Shown: positions 1 to 9,362 of the stretch, one piece after another
Layout of the letters: the number at the start of each line of letters is the position of its first letter
Numbering within the stretch: the first letter of the stretch is position 1
DNA from: JAVJRN01 sp040218415
GTDB lineage: Bacteria; Bacteroidota; Bacteroidia; Cytophagales; Cyclobacteriaceae
DNA length: 64,000 bases
Reading direction: 5' to 3'
NCBI GenBank assembly: GCA_040218415.1
Contig: JAVJRN010000060.1
Coordinates: 129,709-193,708, forward strand
Made by a program: the position numbers and the translations under genes
The notes under the pieces: generated by a model
Database searches by the model: none
Seen by the model: only the letters and a program-made list of their open reading frames with translations
Told to the model about the DNA's origin: nothing

Positions 1-2989
1 TATTTTGACCGACGACACCATCGAGCGGATCTATGTAGTTCACATCTGGATCATAGCCCAGATAATCCGTAAATGTCAACAGGTTAGATCCACCAATGTA
101 GACATTCATATAAGTCAATCCCCAACCAGCAGCAGCTGGTATATCGTAAGACACAGTTAGGCTTTTTAACCGAATGTAGCTCCCGTCTTGCAACCAGCGA
201 GTAGATGGGAATGTGTTTTCCTGTGCAGGATCTAGTACCGGATATTCTGCAACGTCTCCGGGTTCGTACCACCTATTTGCTTGGGTTGCAAGTTGATTTA
301 AGTTAAGAATACCACTATTTGCTAAAAACTCTCCTGTTGCCCAGTAAATATCCTGACCGCCAACATACTGTAGCATAAATGATAAGTTGAAGTTTTTATA
401 AGTCAGGTTATTGATGAGGCCTCCGAAATATTTCGGGTTAGGATTACCCACCACCTGTCTCGGAGCTGATTCATAATCACTGGTTGTCCCACCAGCGCCA
501 TTGTCCCAGAGCGGCACACCAGTATTAGGCTCTACTCTTACAAACTTTCTCATGTAAAAAACGCCTGGTGCTTGCCCTTCCAAAAAGGCATTGACCCCTA
601 CAATAAGTTGCTGATTGTTCAGATTGGTAATCTTACTGTCATTCGTAGAGATGTTAAAATCAGTACTCCAAGTAAAATCGCCCTTTTGAATATTCGTAGA
701 GCTGATATTAAACTCGACTCCTACATTTTCCATTTCTCCGATATTTCTCAGGACAGAAGAAAAACCTGAGGTTTGACTTACTGGCACAGGGAATAGTAAG
801 TCGGTGGTATTTTTTCTATAGTATTCAATAGATCCGCTGATTCTCTCGCCAATACCAAACTCAAGCCCCAAATCTAATTGTGCCGTAGTTTCCCATTTGA
901 GTTCAGGGTTTTCTAGGTTGAGCAACCTGATCCCGGGATCGTTTCTGTAATTAAGTTGAAAATAGTTGCGTCGGTATAAGAAATCATCTGTCGGTGTATT
1001 GCCAATCAGACCATAACTTCCTTTCAACTTTAATAAGGAGATAAAATTAAGTGATGACATAAAATCTTCTTCATTTATCATCCAACCGGCAGATATTGCT
1101 GGGAAATAACCAAATCTGTTGTCCGCACCAAACTTGGAGGAACCATCCATTCTAGCACTAAGCTGAAAGAGATATTTGCTTTTTATATTATAATTGATCC
1201 GTGCGAAAGTAGAAGCAAACACATTGACACTATTAGGAATATTCACGTCCAATAATTCCGGAGCGTCATTGCCAAGTCCTTCCAGCTCAGATATACTGTT
1301 GATGTTCGCCAGTCGATAAGTAGACTCCACGGTAGACTTTTGATAGGATGCACCTACTACAAATGATAATTCATTCGTAGGTCTGGTAAATCTCGAAGTT
1401 CTCTCCTCTGGGGTGAAGGTAAAGTAAGTATTGAAGATATAGTTTCTCAAGTCCGTGGTACCAAGTTGTGATCTTCCTGTAGTTCCACCAGAGCGAGTTT
1501 CAGGTCCTTGACGTATTTCATCTCTCAATTCGCTAAAATCAATACCGCCACTCACATCAAATTTGAGTTTGTCAGTAATGTCATAAGTTAAACCTAGATT
1601 CCCGATGACGCTGTTGTTAAAACCCAGATTGTCGGAAAAATTAACCTCTGTGAGTGGATTATATTCCAAGCTTCTTACAATCAAATTATAATTGTCTGCG
1701 GGATCATAGCCGTCTGACGGTGGCAATACGATAGCTTGTAAAGGAGAGCCAAGGTCTTGATCGTCCAATAACCGATAATCCTTAGAATAGATATAGTTGA
1801 GGTCAAGGTTGACTTTAAATTTATCCGTAAGCTGACTATTGAGGGAAATGGTACCATTGAATCGCTCGAATTTGTTGCCAATCAATATACCCTCTTGCGA
1901 ATTGTAAGAAGCACTTGCAAAATAATTGAGCTTTTCCACGCCTCCCTGCACACCCAGATTGATGCGGTGAGAAGCGCCACGTTGGAATATTTCGTCTTGC
2001 CAATCAGTATTTTTATCGAGGTTGCCATAAGCATTTGGGAAGGTGAAATTTTGATAGGTCGGATCTCCGAAAAGATCGAAAAAGTCTACCTCTAAGTTTC
2101 CAGTCTCTAGTGAATTATAAATGGTCTCCAGATTTTCTCTCGTAATGATAGGCTCATAAAGATTGCCTAGCGTACGGAGCGTTTGCTCAATAAATTGAAT
2201 GTTGTATTCTTTTGGAGAATATAAGTCTAGTTTTTTGGGCGTTTCCTGAACACTGAATTGATAGTCTACATCAATAGACATTTTATTGGTAGAGCCTGAT
2301 TTGGTGGTGATAATCACTACGCCGTTTGCAGCTCTTGATCCATAAATAGCAGCCGCGGAGGCATCTTTTAATATTTCAATAGAGGCAATATTGCTTGGAT
2401 TGATGTTGGATTGATTTTGAGAAACCAAGGGCACACCATCTACGACATACAGTGGCTGGTTAGAATTTGAAAGTGTGGAACCTCCTCTTACGCGTACGGT
2501 TGTCGCCCCACCTAGCTTACCGCTGGAGTTTTGGACAAACATACCAGTAGTCATTCCTTGATTGCTCTGCTCAAGATTAATCAAAGGAGCAGGACTGATA
2601 CTTTCCCCATCGATAGAAGATATACTCGATGTATTGGATTCTTTGGATTGAGAGCCATAACCTATAGAAAGGCCGTCTTGGTCGCTGGATTTGTCCTTTA
2701 ACTTTTTTACAGAAATTTTTATTTCTTTACTCCCTGACAAATAGTATTTCCGAGTGACGATTCCTTGACCTTTGAGCAAAAGCACCTCGAACCCTGTTTT
2801 CAGAGCTATTGAAAAAGATCCATCATCGGCAGTAACTGCAGAAGTGCCCGATCCCTGGGCAGTGATATTCACACCCGCAGCAGGTCCTCCAGTTTCATTT
2901 GTGACAATACCCGTTACGGTTATTGTTTCTTGAGCATAGGCGAAAATACTTAGCGCCAAGGCCAGTATTAAGGCAGTGATTTTTTGCAT
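1..2989 (-). CDS. SusC/RagA-type TonB-linked outer membrane receptor, C-terminus cut by window edge
   Basis: Reading from ATG at 2989 leftwards gives one open frame of 996 codons with no stop, so the gene runs off the left edge. A signal peptide (about residues 1-20, ending AYAQ) is followed by a carboxypeptidase-regulatory-like domain beginning VTGIVTNETGG. Next comes a plug domain with the SusC hallmarks QPLYVVDGVP and IEILKDASAAAIYGSRAANG. The rest is a beta-barrel rich in aromatic strands; the last visible residues (GYDPDVNYIDPLDG) resemble the near-C-terminal part of SusC proteins, so only a few tens of residues should be missing. Such receptors import glycans or peptides across the outer membrane with a SusD lipoprotein, normally encoded just downstream, here outside the window. 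The substrate cannot be told. The family is clear from the motifs. Confidence 0.95.
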   Translation of the reverse strand, partial: MQKITALILALALSIFAYAQETITVTGIVTNETGGPAAGVNITAQGSGTSAVTADDGSFSIALKTGFEVLLLKGQGIVTRKYYLSGSKEIKISVKKLKDKSSDQDGLSIGYGSQSKESNTSSISSIDGESISPAPLINLEQSNQGMTTGMFVQNSSGKLGGATTVRVRGGSTLSNSNQPLYVVDGVPLVSQNQSNINPSNIASIEILKDASAAAIYGSRAANGVVIITTKSGSTNKMSIDVDYQFSVQETPKKLDLYSPKEYNIQFIEQTLRTLGNLYEPIITRENLETIYNSLETGNLEVDFFDLFGDPTYQNFTFPNAYGNLDKNTDWQDEIFQRGASHRINLGVQGGVEKLNYFASASYNSQEGILIGNKFERFNGTISLNSQLTDKFKVNLDLNYIYSKDYRLLDDQDLGSPLQAIVLPPSDGYDPADNYNLIVRSLEYNPLTEVNFSDNLGFNNSVIGNLGLTYDITDKLKFDVSGGIDFSELRDEIRQGPETRSGGTTGRSQLGTTDLRNYIFNTYFTFTPEERTSRFTRPTNELSFVVGASYQKSTVESTYRLANINSISELEGLGNDAPELLDVNIPNSVNVFASTFARINYNIKSKYLFQLSARMDGSSKFGADNRFGYFPAISAGWMINEEDFMSSLNFISLLKLKGSYGLIGNTPTDDFLYRRNYFQLNYRNDPGIRLLNLENPELKWETTAQLDLGLEFGIGERISGSIEYYRKNTTDLLFPVPVSQTSGFSSVLRNIGEMENVGVEFNISSTNIQKGDFTWSTDFNISTNDSKITNLNNQQLIVGVNAFLEGQAPGVFYMRKFVRVEPNTGVPLWDNGAGGTTSDYESAPRQVVGNPNPKYFGGLINNLTYKNFNLSFMLQYVGGQDIYWATGEFLANSGILNLNQLATQANRWYEPGDVAEYPVLDPAQENTFPSTRWLQDGSYIRLKSLTVSYDIPAAAGWGLTYMNVYIGGSNLLTFTDYLGYDPDVNYIDPLDGVVGQN

Positions 2990-3083
2990 GGTGGCTAATA
3001 TTATATTAGATGGCGGTTATGATTAACTTCTTCATTCAACATGTTAATTTATAAAAAATGCTTTAACAAAGATTAGAATTTCA

Positions 3084-3779
3084 TCAAATGTAGACGACTA
3101 ATTGCCAACGAAAGGCCCATTTCCATTTGATTTTGTAATTGGTGAGGTCTGCACGGGTCAGTATGTCGAGCAATTCCCTTTTCTTAAAGCCACGAGCAAC
3201 AGAAACCGCTGCATCGTTTTTGACCATGTAAGAGCTTGAAAAAAAACCAGTAATCCACTTTATGGAATAATAAGCTAACCAATGACGGTGCAAATCATTG
3301 ATAATGATGGCTATTTTGGCTTGCGTTTTCCATTGTTTAAATAAAATGACTAACTCATCGGAGGTAAAGTGGTGTGTAAACAAGCAACAATGAATAATGT
3401 CGAATGACTTTTGGGCGAAGGCCTCCGAAAAGATATTAAGTTTTTCGCAATGGATATTATCCCAAGCAGCGGTATTTTTGTTGGCGTAATCCACAATTTC
3501 CTGATTAGCATCTACTCCAAAAAATTGGATGGGTGGGTTGGCGTCCTTGGCAATTTTGGCCATGTCCATCAAAATATCTGCGCCACCACAGCCAAGATCA
3601 ACCAGTGACCTTGGTGATTTTTCTTTCAGCAGCTTTTTGAAAACCGCAAGACTTACTTGATTGCCGCCAAGATTGCGATTGATTACATCTAATTCGCGAA
3701 GCGTCTGATCAACCACCTCCCCGGCGATGTTGAGGTCGTCCATTATTTCTATCTCTTCTGAGCGCTCCTTTAGATTCAT
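3084..3779 (-). CDS. class I SAM-dependent methyltransferase, partner of type III PKS
   Basis: 231 residues. Motif I of the Rossmann-like methyltransferase fold is clear at about 59-68 (LVDLGCGGAD), followed by an acidic strand end (FFGVDAN) and a post-motif IHCCLFTHHF, as in small-molecule or quinone-type O/C-methyltransferases. Its ATG overlaps the stop of the upstream type III polyketide synthase by 4 bases (ATGA), so the two are translationally coupled. By context it probably methylates the polyketide product or a derivative. Substrate and methylated atom are unknown. A hydrophobic stretch near residues 170-190 (WLAYYSIKWITGFF) may associate with the membrane. Confidence 0.85.
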   Translation of the reverse strand: MNLKERSEEIEIMDDLNIAGEVVDQTLRELDVINRNLGGNQVSLAVFKKLLKEKSPRSLVDLGCGGADILMDMAKIAKDANPPIQFFGVDANQEIVDYANKNTAAWDNIHCEKLNIFSEAFAQKSFDIIHCCLFTHHFTSDELVILFKQWKTQAKIAIIINDLHRHWLAYYSIKWITGFFSSSYMVKNDAAVSVARGFKKRELLDILTRADLTNYKIKWKWAFRWQLVVYI

Positions 3780-4876
3780 GCTACGCGATATAATAAGCTT
3801 TCTAATGTGAGTCCAGGGCCAAAGGCAAAACTCAAAATATTTTTTCCTTTGTCCTGATGGTTCAATGGCTCCATCAGGCTTTTGAGTACAAATAAAACCG
3901 TAGGACTGGACATGTTCCCAAAATTCTTCAATATATCATAGGCGGCTTGGTTCTGCTCCTTCTTCAAGTGAAGTTGTTTTTCGATCACTTCCAAGATTTT
4001 TTTGCCTCCAGGGTGTATGGCAAAAAAATCAATCTCTGAGACTTGTAAGTTGATATGTGCGAGCAAATTATCGGTCAGTTGGCGAATGCCTTTTTCTATT
4101 TCATCAGGGACCTTGGAGGACAGCTTCATGATGAAGCCGTGGTTAGAGATATTCCATTTCATTTCCTCTTTGCCAGCAAAAGCCAGATCGCTGTACTGCG
4201 CCATCACTTCCAATTGGAGGCTTTCCTTTTTCTCCCCTTCCACGATAAGGGCCGCCGCACCATCACCAAAAAGCGCATTGGAGAGCAGGCTATCTTCGTC
4301 GGTGGTGTTTTGTAAGTGGATACTGCAAAGCTCCACTGCGACGATGAGGACTTTCGCCTCTGGATTGGCTGTGACTATATTTTTGGCAGCTTTAATTGCA
4401 TTGAATGCCGCATAGCAACCCATAAAATTGATGGCCATGCGCTCTACATTGGTTTTTAGACCAAGCTTCTCAATCAAGTCTATATCGATTCCTGGCGCAT
4501 ACATGCCCGTGCAGCTCACAGCGATCAAATGTGTTAGAGATTTTGCGCCTATTCCTGCTGCAGTTATTGCCTCCTCCGCTGCTGCTGTGGCGATATCAAT
4601 CGCTTCTTTCTGGTAAAAATCCATCCGATCCTTGATAGTAGGAAATGGATCGAGCTGGTCATTTTTTGGGAAAAAAGTGAAGTCTTTAGGCTCTTTCTGA
4701 AAGTCCTCAATGACTGAGTAGCGCGACTGAATACCACTTGCGCGGTAAATCACCTCTACGACATGTTTTTGATGATCATCGAGTGGCAGATGATCGATCA
4801 TAAACTTGGCCGTCTCCTTTTGGGAGATTTGAAATTTAGGAATGGCGGTACCGATAGCGGAAATGTATGCGGGCAT
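3776..4876 (-). CDS. type III polyketide synthase (chalcone/stilbene synthase-like)
   Basis: 366 residues, the usual length of the family. The catalytic triad is visible: Cys154 in NFMGCYAA, His288 in FAIHPGGK and Asn321 in NFGNMSSPTVLF. The C-terminal loop AFGPGLTLE matches the family GFGPG loop with Ala for the first Gly. These homodimeric cytosolic enzymes condense an acyl-CoA starter with malonyl-CoA units to give pyrones, resorcinols or related aromatics. The gene leads a two-gene operon with the methyltransferase and is divergent from a UbiA prenyltransferase 160 bp away. Starter unit and cyclisation mode cannot be read from sequence. Bacterial relatives often use long fatty acyl starters to make alkylpyrones or alkylresorcinols, so a lipid-like product is plausible (inference). 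Confidence 0.93.
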   Translation of the reverse strand: MPAYISAIGTAIPKFQISQKETAKFMIDHLPLDDHQKHVVEVIYRASGIQSRYSVIEDFQKEPKDFTFFPKNDQLDPFPTIKDRMDFYQKEAIDIATAAAEEAITAAGIGAKSLTHLIAVSCTGMYAPGIDIDLIEKLGLKTNVERMAINFMGCYAAFNAIKAAKNIVTANPEAKVLIVAVELCSIHLQNTTDEDSLLSNALFGDGAAALIVEGEKKESLQLEVMAQYSDLAFAGKEEMKWNISNHGFIMKLSSKVPDEIEKGIRQLTDNLLAHINLQVSEIDFFAIHPGGKKILEVIEKQLHLKKEQNQAAYDILKNFGNMSSPTVLFVLKSLMEPLNHQDKGKNILSFAFGPGLTLESLLYRVA

Positions 4877-5036
4877 GTTAGAATTTAGACCTAAGGGTAA
4901 TATTACAAGGATTCTAGCGGATTTCTAGATTTACGAAATCATAAACATCCGCTATCGCTTAGTGTTTACAGTTCTTGATACAAAAAAAGTCTACTTCACG
5001 ACTGAATTATGCAAATTTGCCTGATTCAAAGTTTTT
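4877..5036. promoter_or_regulatory. divergent promoter region between type III PKS and UbiA genes
   Basis: This 160-bp AT-rich gap separates two divergent genes and must hold both promoters unless transcription reads in from elsewhere. I found no exact TAnnTTTG box. The closest on the plus strand is CAAATTTG near 5012-5020, about 20 bp before the UbiA start. The shared region suggests co-regulation but no operator palindrome stands out. Confidence 0.4.
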
Positions 5037-5897
5037 ATGAAAAGATCAACGCTTCTACATCTACGAATCCCATTTTCCTTTTTTCTTCTACCCGTATTTT
5101 TATTTGGGAGTGCTGTCGTCCATGACTTTGAATGGTGGAGATTCGGGTTGATTTTTCTTATCCTTCACGTACTCCTATATCCGGCGAGCAATGGATACAA
5201 CAGCTATTTCGACAAGGACGAAAAAAGTATTGGTGGGTTAAAAAATCCTCCAAAAGTTTCCAAAGAACTTTATTATGCTGCGCTCCTTTTTGACCTCCTG
5301 GCCCTGATTTTGGGTTTCTTTATTTCATATTGGTTTGTGCTCTTCCTTTTGGTTTATGGTTTGGTGTCAAAGGCGTATAGTCACCCGTCCATTCGGTTAA
5401 AAAAATATCCGATTTGGGGTTGGGTAGCGGCAGGGTTTTTTCAGGGGTATTTTACGGTATTGATGGTGGCCATTGGTTTGAGTCCTGAAGGAATGGAGGC
5501 TATCTATGAAACCAAAATACAATTCGCGGCAGTGCTAAGCACCTTCTTGCTATTCGGTTCCTATCCTATGACACAAGTATATCAGCATGAAGAAGATGCC
5601 CAGCGAGGCGACCGTACTATTAGTTTGATTCTCGGAATTCCGGGCACTTTTCATTTCACTGGTCTCTTTTTTGCATTCTCCGTAAGCCTATTTGTTGGGT
5701 TCTTTTTGACCTATTATAGTTTGTTGGAAGGCTTGGTTTTTGTCGCCTCTTTGAGTCCTGTTTTGGTGTTTTTCGGTTGGTGGTATTTACGCATGCGAAA
5801 AGACCTTTCCCTAGCCAACTTCGAAAACACCATGCGTTTGAATTTGATTTCGGCCATTTGCCTCAATGGTTTTTTTGGATGGTTAATCTTTGCTTGA
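5037..5897 (+). CDS. UbiA-family membrane prenyltransferase
   Basis: 286 residues, almost entirely hydrophobic with about eight membrane segments. Both Mg-diphosphate-binding Asp motifs are present: the first as N52-GYNSYFDKDEKS (Asp59, Asp61) and the second as EEDAQRGDRT (Asp187, Asp192). UbiA enzymes transfer a prenyl chain from a polyprenyl diphosphate to an aromatic or other acceptor in the membrane. Divergence from the type III PKS/methyltransferase operon suggests that the polyketide aromatic is the acceptor, rather than dihydroxynaphthoate or 4-hydroxybenzoate. That assignment is inference. MenA, UbiA or heme O synthase roles are less likely because no quinone or heme genes adjoin. Confidence 0.85.
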   Translation: MKRSTLLHLRIPFSFFLLPVFLFGSAVVHDFEWWRFGLIFLILHVLLYPASNGYNSYFDKDEKSIGGLKNPPKVSKELYYAALLFDLLALILGFFISYWFVLFLLVYGLVSKAYSHPSIRLKKYPIWGWVAAGFFQGYFTVLMVAIGLSPEGMEAIYETKIQFAAVLSTFLLFGSYPMTQVYQHEEDAQRGDRTISLILGIPGTFHFTGLFFAFSVSLFVGFFLTYYSLLEGLVFVASLSPVLVFFGWWYLRMRKDLSLANFENTMRLNLISAICLNGFFGWLIFA

Positions 5898-6196
5898 GTT
5901 TGGTGGTGGATAACCAATAACCCAACCACAGCGCTTCAAGCTGAACTTTTATCATCAATAAACTGCCTCGGCGTATTGTTGAGATAAAGGAACACTCAGA
6001 AAAAACTCTTAAGAAAGTTGAAATTTTTGCGCCGGAGAAAAGCGCTTTATTGCCAATAACTCACAATACTGACTCATTTTTTACAAAATTGGCATTAATA
6101 ACTCATTATTAATATAGCCTTAATAATGAAGCGCTCAAATAGTCCTTAATCGTTGTTAGTTTTGATGGTATTAATAAAAACCTAATTGAATTAATT
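5898..6196. other. intergenic, AT-rich leader before lamin-tail gene
   Basis: 299 bp without a credible gene. A weak GC-rich hairpin (GCGC...GCGC followed by TTTATT, about 6031-6052) could end the UbiA transcript. The part nearest the next gene is very AT-rich with repeated TTAATAA-like words. No exact promoter box was recognised. Confidence 0.4.
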
Positions 6197-9184
6197 ATGA
6201 AGAAAATTTACTTAGCAGCAGTGCTTTCTCTGGGAGTACTGGTGAGTTATGGGCAAGTGATTATCACGGAACTAGCAGATCCAAATGATAATTCTAACGC
6301 CAGATACGTCGAGCTTTACAATTTAGGGAGTTCGGCTGTTGATTTGTCTACTTGGAAAATTAATAGGTATACCAACGGTAATGCAGAGCCTCAAACTCCA
6401 GTATCTTTAACTGGATCGATAGCCGCAGGAGGTTTTTATATCATTGCGGCTAGTACATCAGATTTTAATGGCACTTATGGATTCGACCCAGATCAGGATA
6501 TAGGAACTGGGGGCCCTGCTGATAGTAATGGAGACGATATCATTTTTATTATCAATGGCTCTGACGCTGTAGTTGATATATTTGGGACTCCTGGAACAGA
6601 TGGCAGCAATACTTGTGGGGAATTTGAGGATGGCCGTGCAGAAAGAAAACCCACGGTTACAGCGGGAAACGCAACATTCACTGAGTCCGAATGGAATGTC
6701 TGGTCTGACGGATCTTCTGCCTCAGGTTGTACAAGTCATACTGCAAACGATCCAAAAAATGCAATTGACATGGATCCCAAGACTTGGGTTGGTCAACCAG
6801 CCACAAGCAATCCAGAACCGACCAATCACGTAGCGAGCTTTACTGCCACTGCGACAAGTGCTGCGCAAATTGACTTGTCTTGGTTAGATAATGATGGAGC
6901 ACAGGCGGCTGCTGGCTTTCTTATCCTTGCAAGCACTGGAACTATAACTGCTCCAATCGATTTTACAGAAGTGGCCACTGATGCAGATTTATCTGATGGT
7001 TCTGCGGCGGTAAATATTGGAAAAGGAATTCAATCCTACTCTTTCACAGGTTTGACACCAGCTACTACATACAACTTCAACATTTATCCTTACAGCAATA
7101 ACAGCACAACAATTGACTACAAAATAGACGGAACGGTACCAACTCAGTCCACTGCAACTGCCGCTTCAAAGTACAATATCGGAGATATTATTATTTCTGA
7201 AATAATGTACAATTCTCCGGGGAGTGATGAAGAATGGATTGAAATTTACAATGCATCTGGATCAAGTATATTATTGGATAGCGACTGGAAGCTCATTAAT
7301 ACTAACCCTAATTATACTTATACTTTTGACGGAACAGTAACAATAGCTACCGCACAATATCTCACAATTCAATTAGGCACATCCGGATCGTTTCCATTTA
7401 GCGCCAGCATTGTTTTTAATAACTCTGATGCTAATCAACTGAACAATGCCAGTTCAACGATTACACTGACTGCTGAAGATGTCGCCATTGACGAAGTGGG
7501 TTACAATGACAATAACGACGGACGTACAGATGGTGATGGGCCAAGCTATGAAATCATTGATTTAACAGCAGATAATTCAAGTACTTCTTCTAACTGGCAA
7601 GCGAGTGTTTCCGACACAGGTTCTCCCGGCGCAGCGAGTGCCGTGACGGTTTGGACCGGAGCTACGGATACAGAATGGGGAACGGCCAGCAATTGGTCTA
7701 ATGGTCTTCCAAGTACTTCCCTTAATGCGGTAATTCCTGATGTCTCAGGAGCTTCAAACAATGCAGCAAGCATCACAGGTTCAACTTCAGTAAATGATTT
7801 AAATATCGCAAGTGGGGTTACTGTTACTATTTCCTCTGCAGCTTCATTGATCATCAATGACAGAGCCACAGGCTCAGGCCAAGTGACAGTAAATAAAAAC
7901 ACCACCCACAGCACCACAGCTGGAAAATACAGCATCGTTGGTTCGCCAGTGACTTCAGCAATGACCTCTTCTTTAGGAAGTATTGTATACAAGTACGACG
8001 AAAGTATCGCTTATGGTACTAATGGAAACGCAAGGTTCACGGAAGTAACTACTGCAGAATCGATGACTGCTGGAGATGCTTACTTCTCAGCAAACACAGG
8101 AGCAATATCTTTCACAGGAACACCAAATACAGGTACAGTTTCTCAAAGCTTAGTATATGATGAAACAGCAGACGGAAGCGCTGCTAATGCTGGTTTTAAT
8201 CTCGTTTCTAATCCATATACTGCGGCAATTGACGTGGATAAATTGGTCGCTGGCAATTCAGCAAATATCAGTGCCTCTATTTACTTATGGCAAGATGAAA
8301 GCTCTAACACGACCAGAGGATCAAATGATGACTATGTAGTGTATAACAGCACGACTGACTTATCAACAAGAACAACTTCTGGGGGTAAAACTTTTGATGG
8401 TTTTGTAAGGTCCACGCAGGGTTTCTTTGTGAAAGCGACATCCGCTGCTACTTTGAACTTCACAGCGAGTATGATGGATGCTGGAAATAACTCAGACGCT
8501 GGTTTTTTTAGAGAAGCTAACGAAAACAAAAATTTCTTAAGACTTTCCCTTAATCATAATGAATCATACAGCGATATTATTGTCCTTTTAAATGACAATG
8601 CTGAGTCAGGAGTCGATAGATTATATGATGCCTATAAAGTTGGTGGAAACAATATGAGTCTTTACTCATTCATCGATAATGACAAGTTTGCTATTCAAGG
8701 CCTTCCACTATCATCTAGCGATGTTAACGTAGGTCTAGGGTTTGACGTGGAGAAGCAAGGCACTTATACTTTAAACTTTGAGGAAGGAACGTTTGAAGGC
8801 CGTACGGTTTATCTTTTAGATAAAGCGCTTGATAAGAAGGTCAATTTGTCAGAAACTAAGTCATATACATTTACCTCTTCTAAAGTCACTTCTAGCGATA
8901 GATTTGAGTTGGTATTTTCTGCCACCGAATCACTAACTATCGATGACCGTGAATTAGCTAACCTTAGCATATTCACTGATGCGTCTTCTTTGAATGTGCG
9001 TACAGCTGAGGCTTATGACAAAGTAAACATCCGAGTAATGTCCTTGAACGGCGCGGTAGCATTAGAAGCCAGAAATGTAGACTTGAGCAGCAAAGCTTGG
9101 AGTGCACCTTTCAATAAAAACGGTTTCTTCATCATTGCTATTGAAACGAAAGATGGTCTACTTATTAAAAAATTCTTAAACTGA
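6197..9184 (+). CDS. secreted multidomain protein with two lamin-tail domains and T9SS-like C-terminus
   Basis: 995 residues. A signal peptide (residues 1-19, ending SYGQ) leads into a lamin-tail domain (about 20-165; VIITELADPNDNSNARYVELYN). A fibronectin III-like segment follows (about 205-325; ATATSAAQIDLSWLDND), then a second lamin-tail domain (about 328-480; DIIISEIMYNSPGSDEEWIEIYN). The rest is Ser/Thr/Asn-rich beta structure. The last about 70 residues (VMSLNGAVALEA...GFFIIAIETKDGLLIKKFLN) look like a T9SS type A sorting tail, so the protein is probably exported and attached to the cell surface. No catalytic domain is seen; a structural or adhesive role is inferred. It is followed 7 bases later by the PID-CTERM small gene. 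Confidence 0.8.
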   Translation: MKKIYLAAVLSLGVLVSYGQVIITELADPNDNSNARYVELYNLGSSAVDLSTWKINRYTNGNAEPQTPVSLTGSIAAGGFYIIAASTSDFNGTYGFDPDQDIGTGGPADSNGDDIIFIINGSDAVVDIFGTPGTDGSNTCGEFEDGRAERKPTVTAGNATFTESEWNVWSDGSSASGCTSHTANDPKNAIDMDPKTWVGQPATSNPEPTNHVASFTATATSAAQIDLSWLDNDGAQAAAGFLILASTGTITAPIDFTEVATDADLSDGSAAVNIGKGIQSYSFTGLTPATTYNFNIYPYSNNSTTIDYKIDGTVPTQSTATAASKYNIGDIIISEIMYNSPGSDEEWIEIYNASGSSILLDSDWKLINTNPNYTYTFDGTVTIATAQYLTIQLGTSGSFPFSASIVFNNSDANQLNNASSTITLTAEDVAIDEVGYNDNNDGRTDGDGPSYEIIDLTADNSSTSSNWQASVSDTGSPGAASAVTVWTGATDTEWGTASNWSNGLPSTSLNAVIPDVSGASNNAASITGSTSVNDLNIASGVTVTISSAASLIINDRATGSGQVTVNKNTTHSTTAGKYSIVGSPVTSAMTSSLGSIVYKYDESIAYGTNGNARFTEVTTAESMTAGDAYFSANTGAISFTGTPNTGTVSQSLVYDETADGSAANAGFNLVSNPYTAAIDVDKLVAGNSANISASIYLWQDESSNTTRGSNDDYVVYNSTTDLSTRTTSGGKTFDGFVRSTQGFFVKATSAATLNFTASMMDAGNNSDAGFFREANENKNFLRLSLNHNESYSDIIVLLNDNAESGVDRLYDAYKVGGNNMSLYSFIDNDKFAIQGLPLSSSDVNVGLGFDVEKQGTYTLNFEEGTFEGRTVYLLDKALDKKVNLSETKSYTFTSSKVTSSDRFELVFSATESLTIDDRELANLSIFTDASSLNVRTAEAYDKVNIRVMSLNGAVALEARNVDLSSKAWSAPFNKNGFFIIAIETKDGLLIKKFLN

Positions 9185-9191
9185 TATCAGC

Positions 9192-9362
9192 ATGAACTCA
9201 TTTATAAAAATCACATTGTCTCTAATCGCGATACTTACCATCGCTTCACCAGTATTCGCTCAGGGCGCACCTCCAGCAACACCCATTGATGGTGGCTTGG
9301 GCTTGTTACTCGCAGGTGGAGCAGCTTACGGAATCAAAAAAATCCGAGACAGTAGAAAGTAA
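9192..9362 (+). CDS. PID-CTERM-type small surface protein
   Basis: 56 residues. A signal peptide (1-24, ending VFAQ) is followed by a very short mature part: a Pro-rich linker (GAPPATP), the motif PIDGG, a hydrophobic glycine/alanine segment (LGLLLAGGAAYG) and a basic tail (IKKIRDSRK). This is the tripartite layout I recall from the PID-CTERM sorting domain of Bacteroidota, where almost the whole mature protein is the sorting signal. The start lies 7 bases after the stop of the lamin-tail gene, so the two are probably co-transcribed. Its function is unknown; a role in surface anchoring or as a processed peptide is speculation. Confidence 0.8.
   Translation: MNSFIKITLSLIAILTIASPVFAQGAPPATPIDGGLGLLLAGGAAYGIKKIRDSRK

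Noticed and set aside
1..2989. Left 3 kb as non-coding, since only short frames start and stop inside it
   Set aside because: The minus strand is open for 996 codons to the window edge and encodes a clear SusC-like receptor.
4002..4415. 137-codon plus-strand ORF inside the type III PKS gene
   Set aside because: Antisense shadow of a gene with an intact catalytic triad; Ser/Ala-rich composition comes from the opposite strand.
7546..7992. 148-codon minus-strand ORF inside the lamin-tail gene
   Set aside because: It is a shadow of the plus-strand gene, which has a signal peptide, domains and consistent codon use; the antisense product has no recognisable features.
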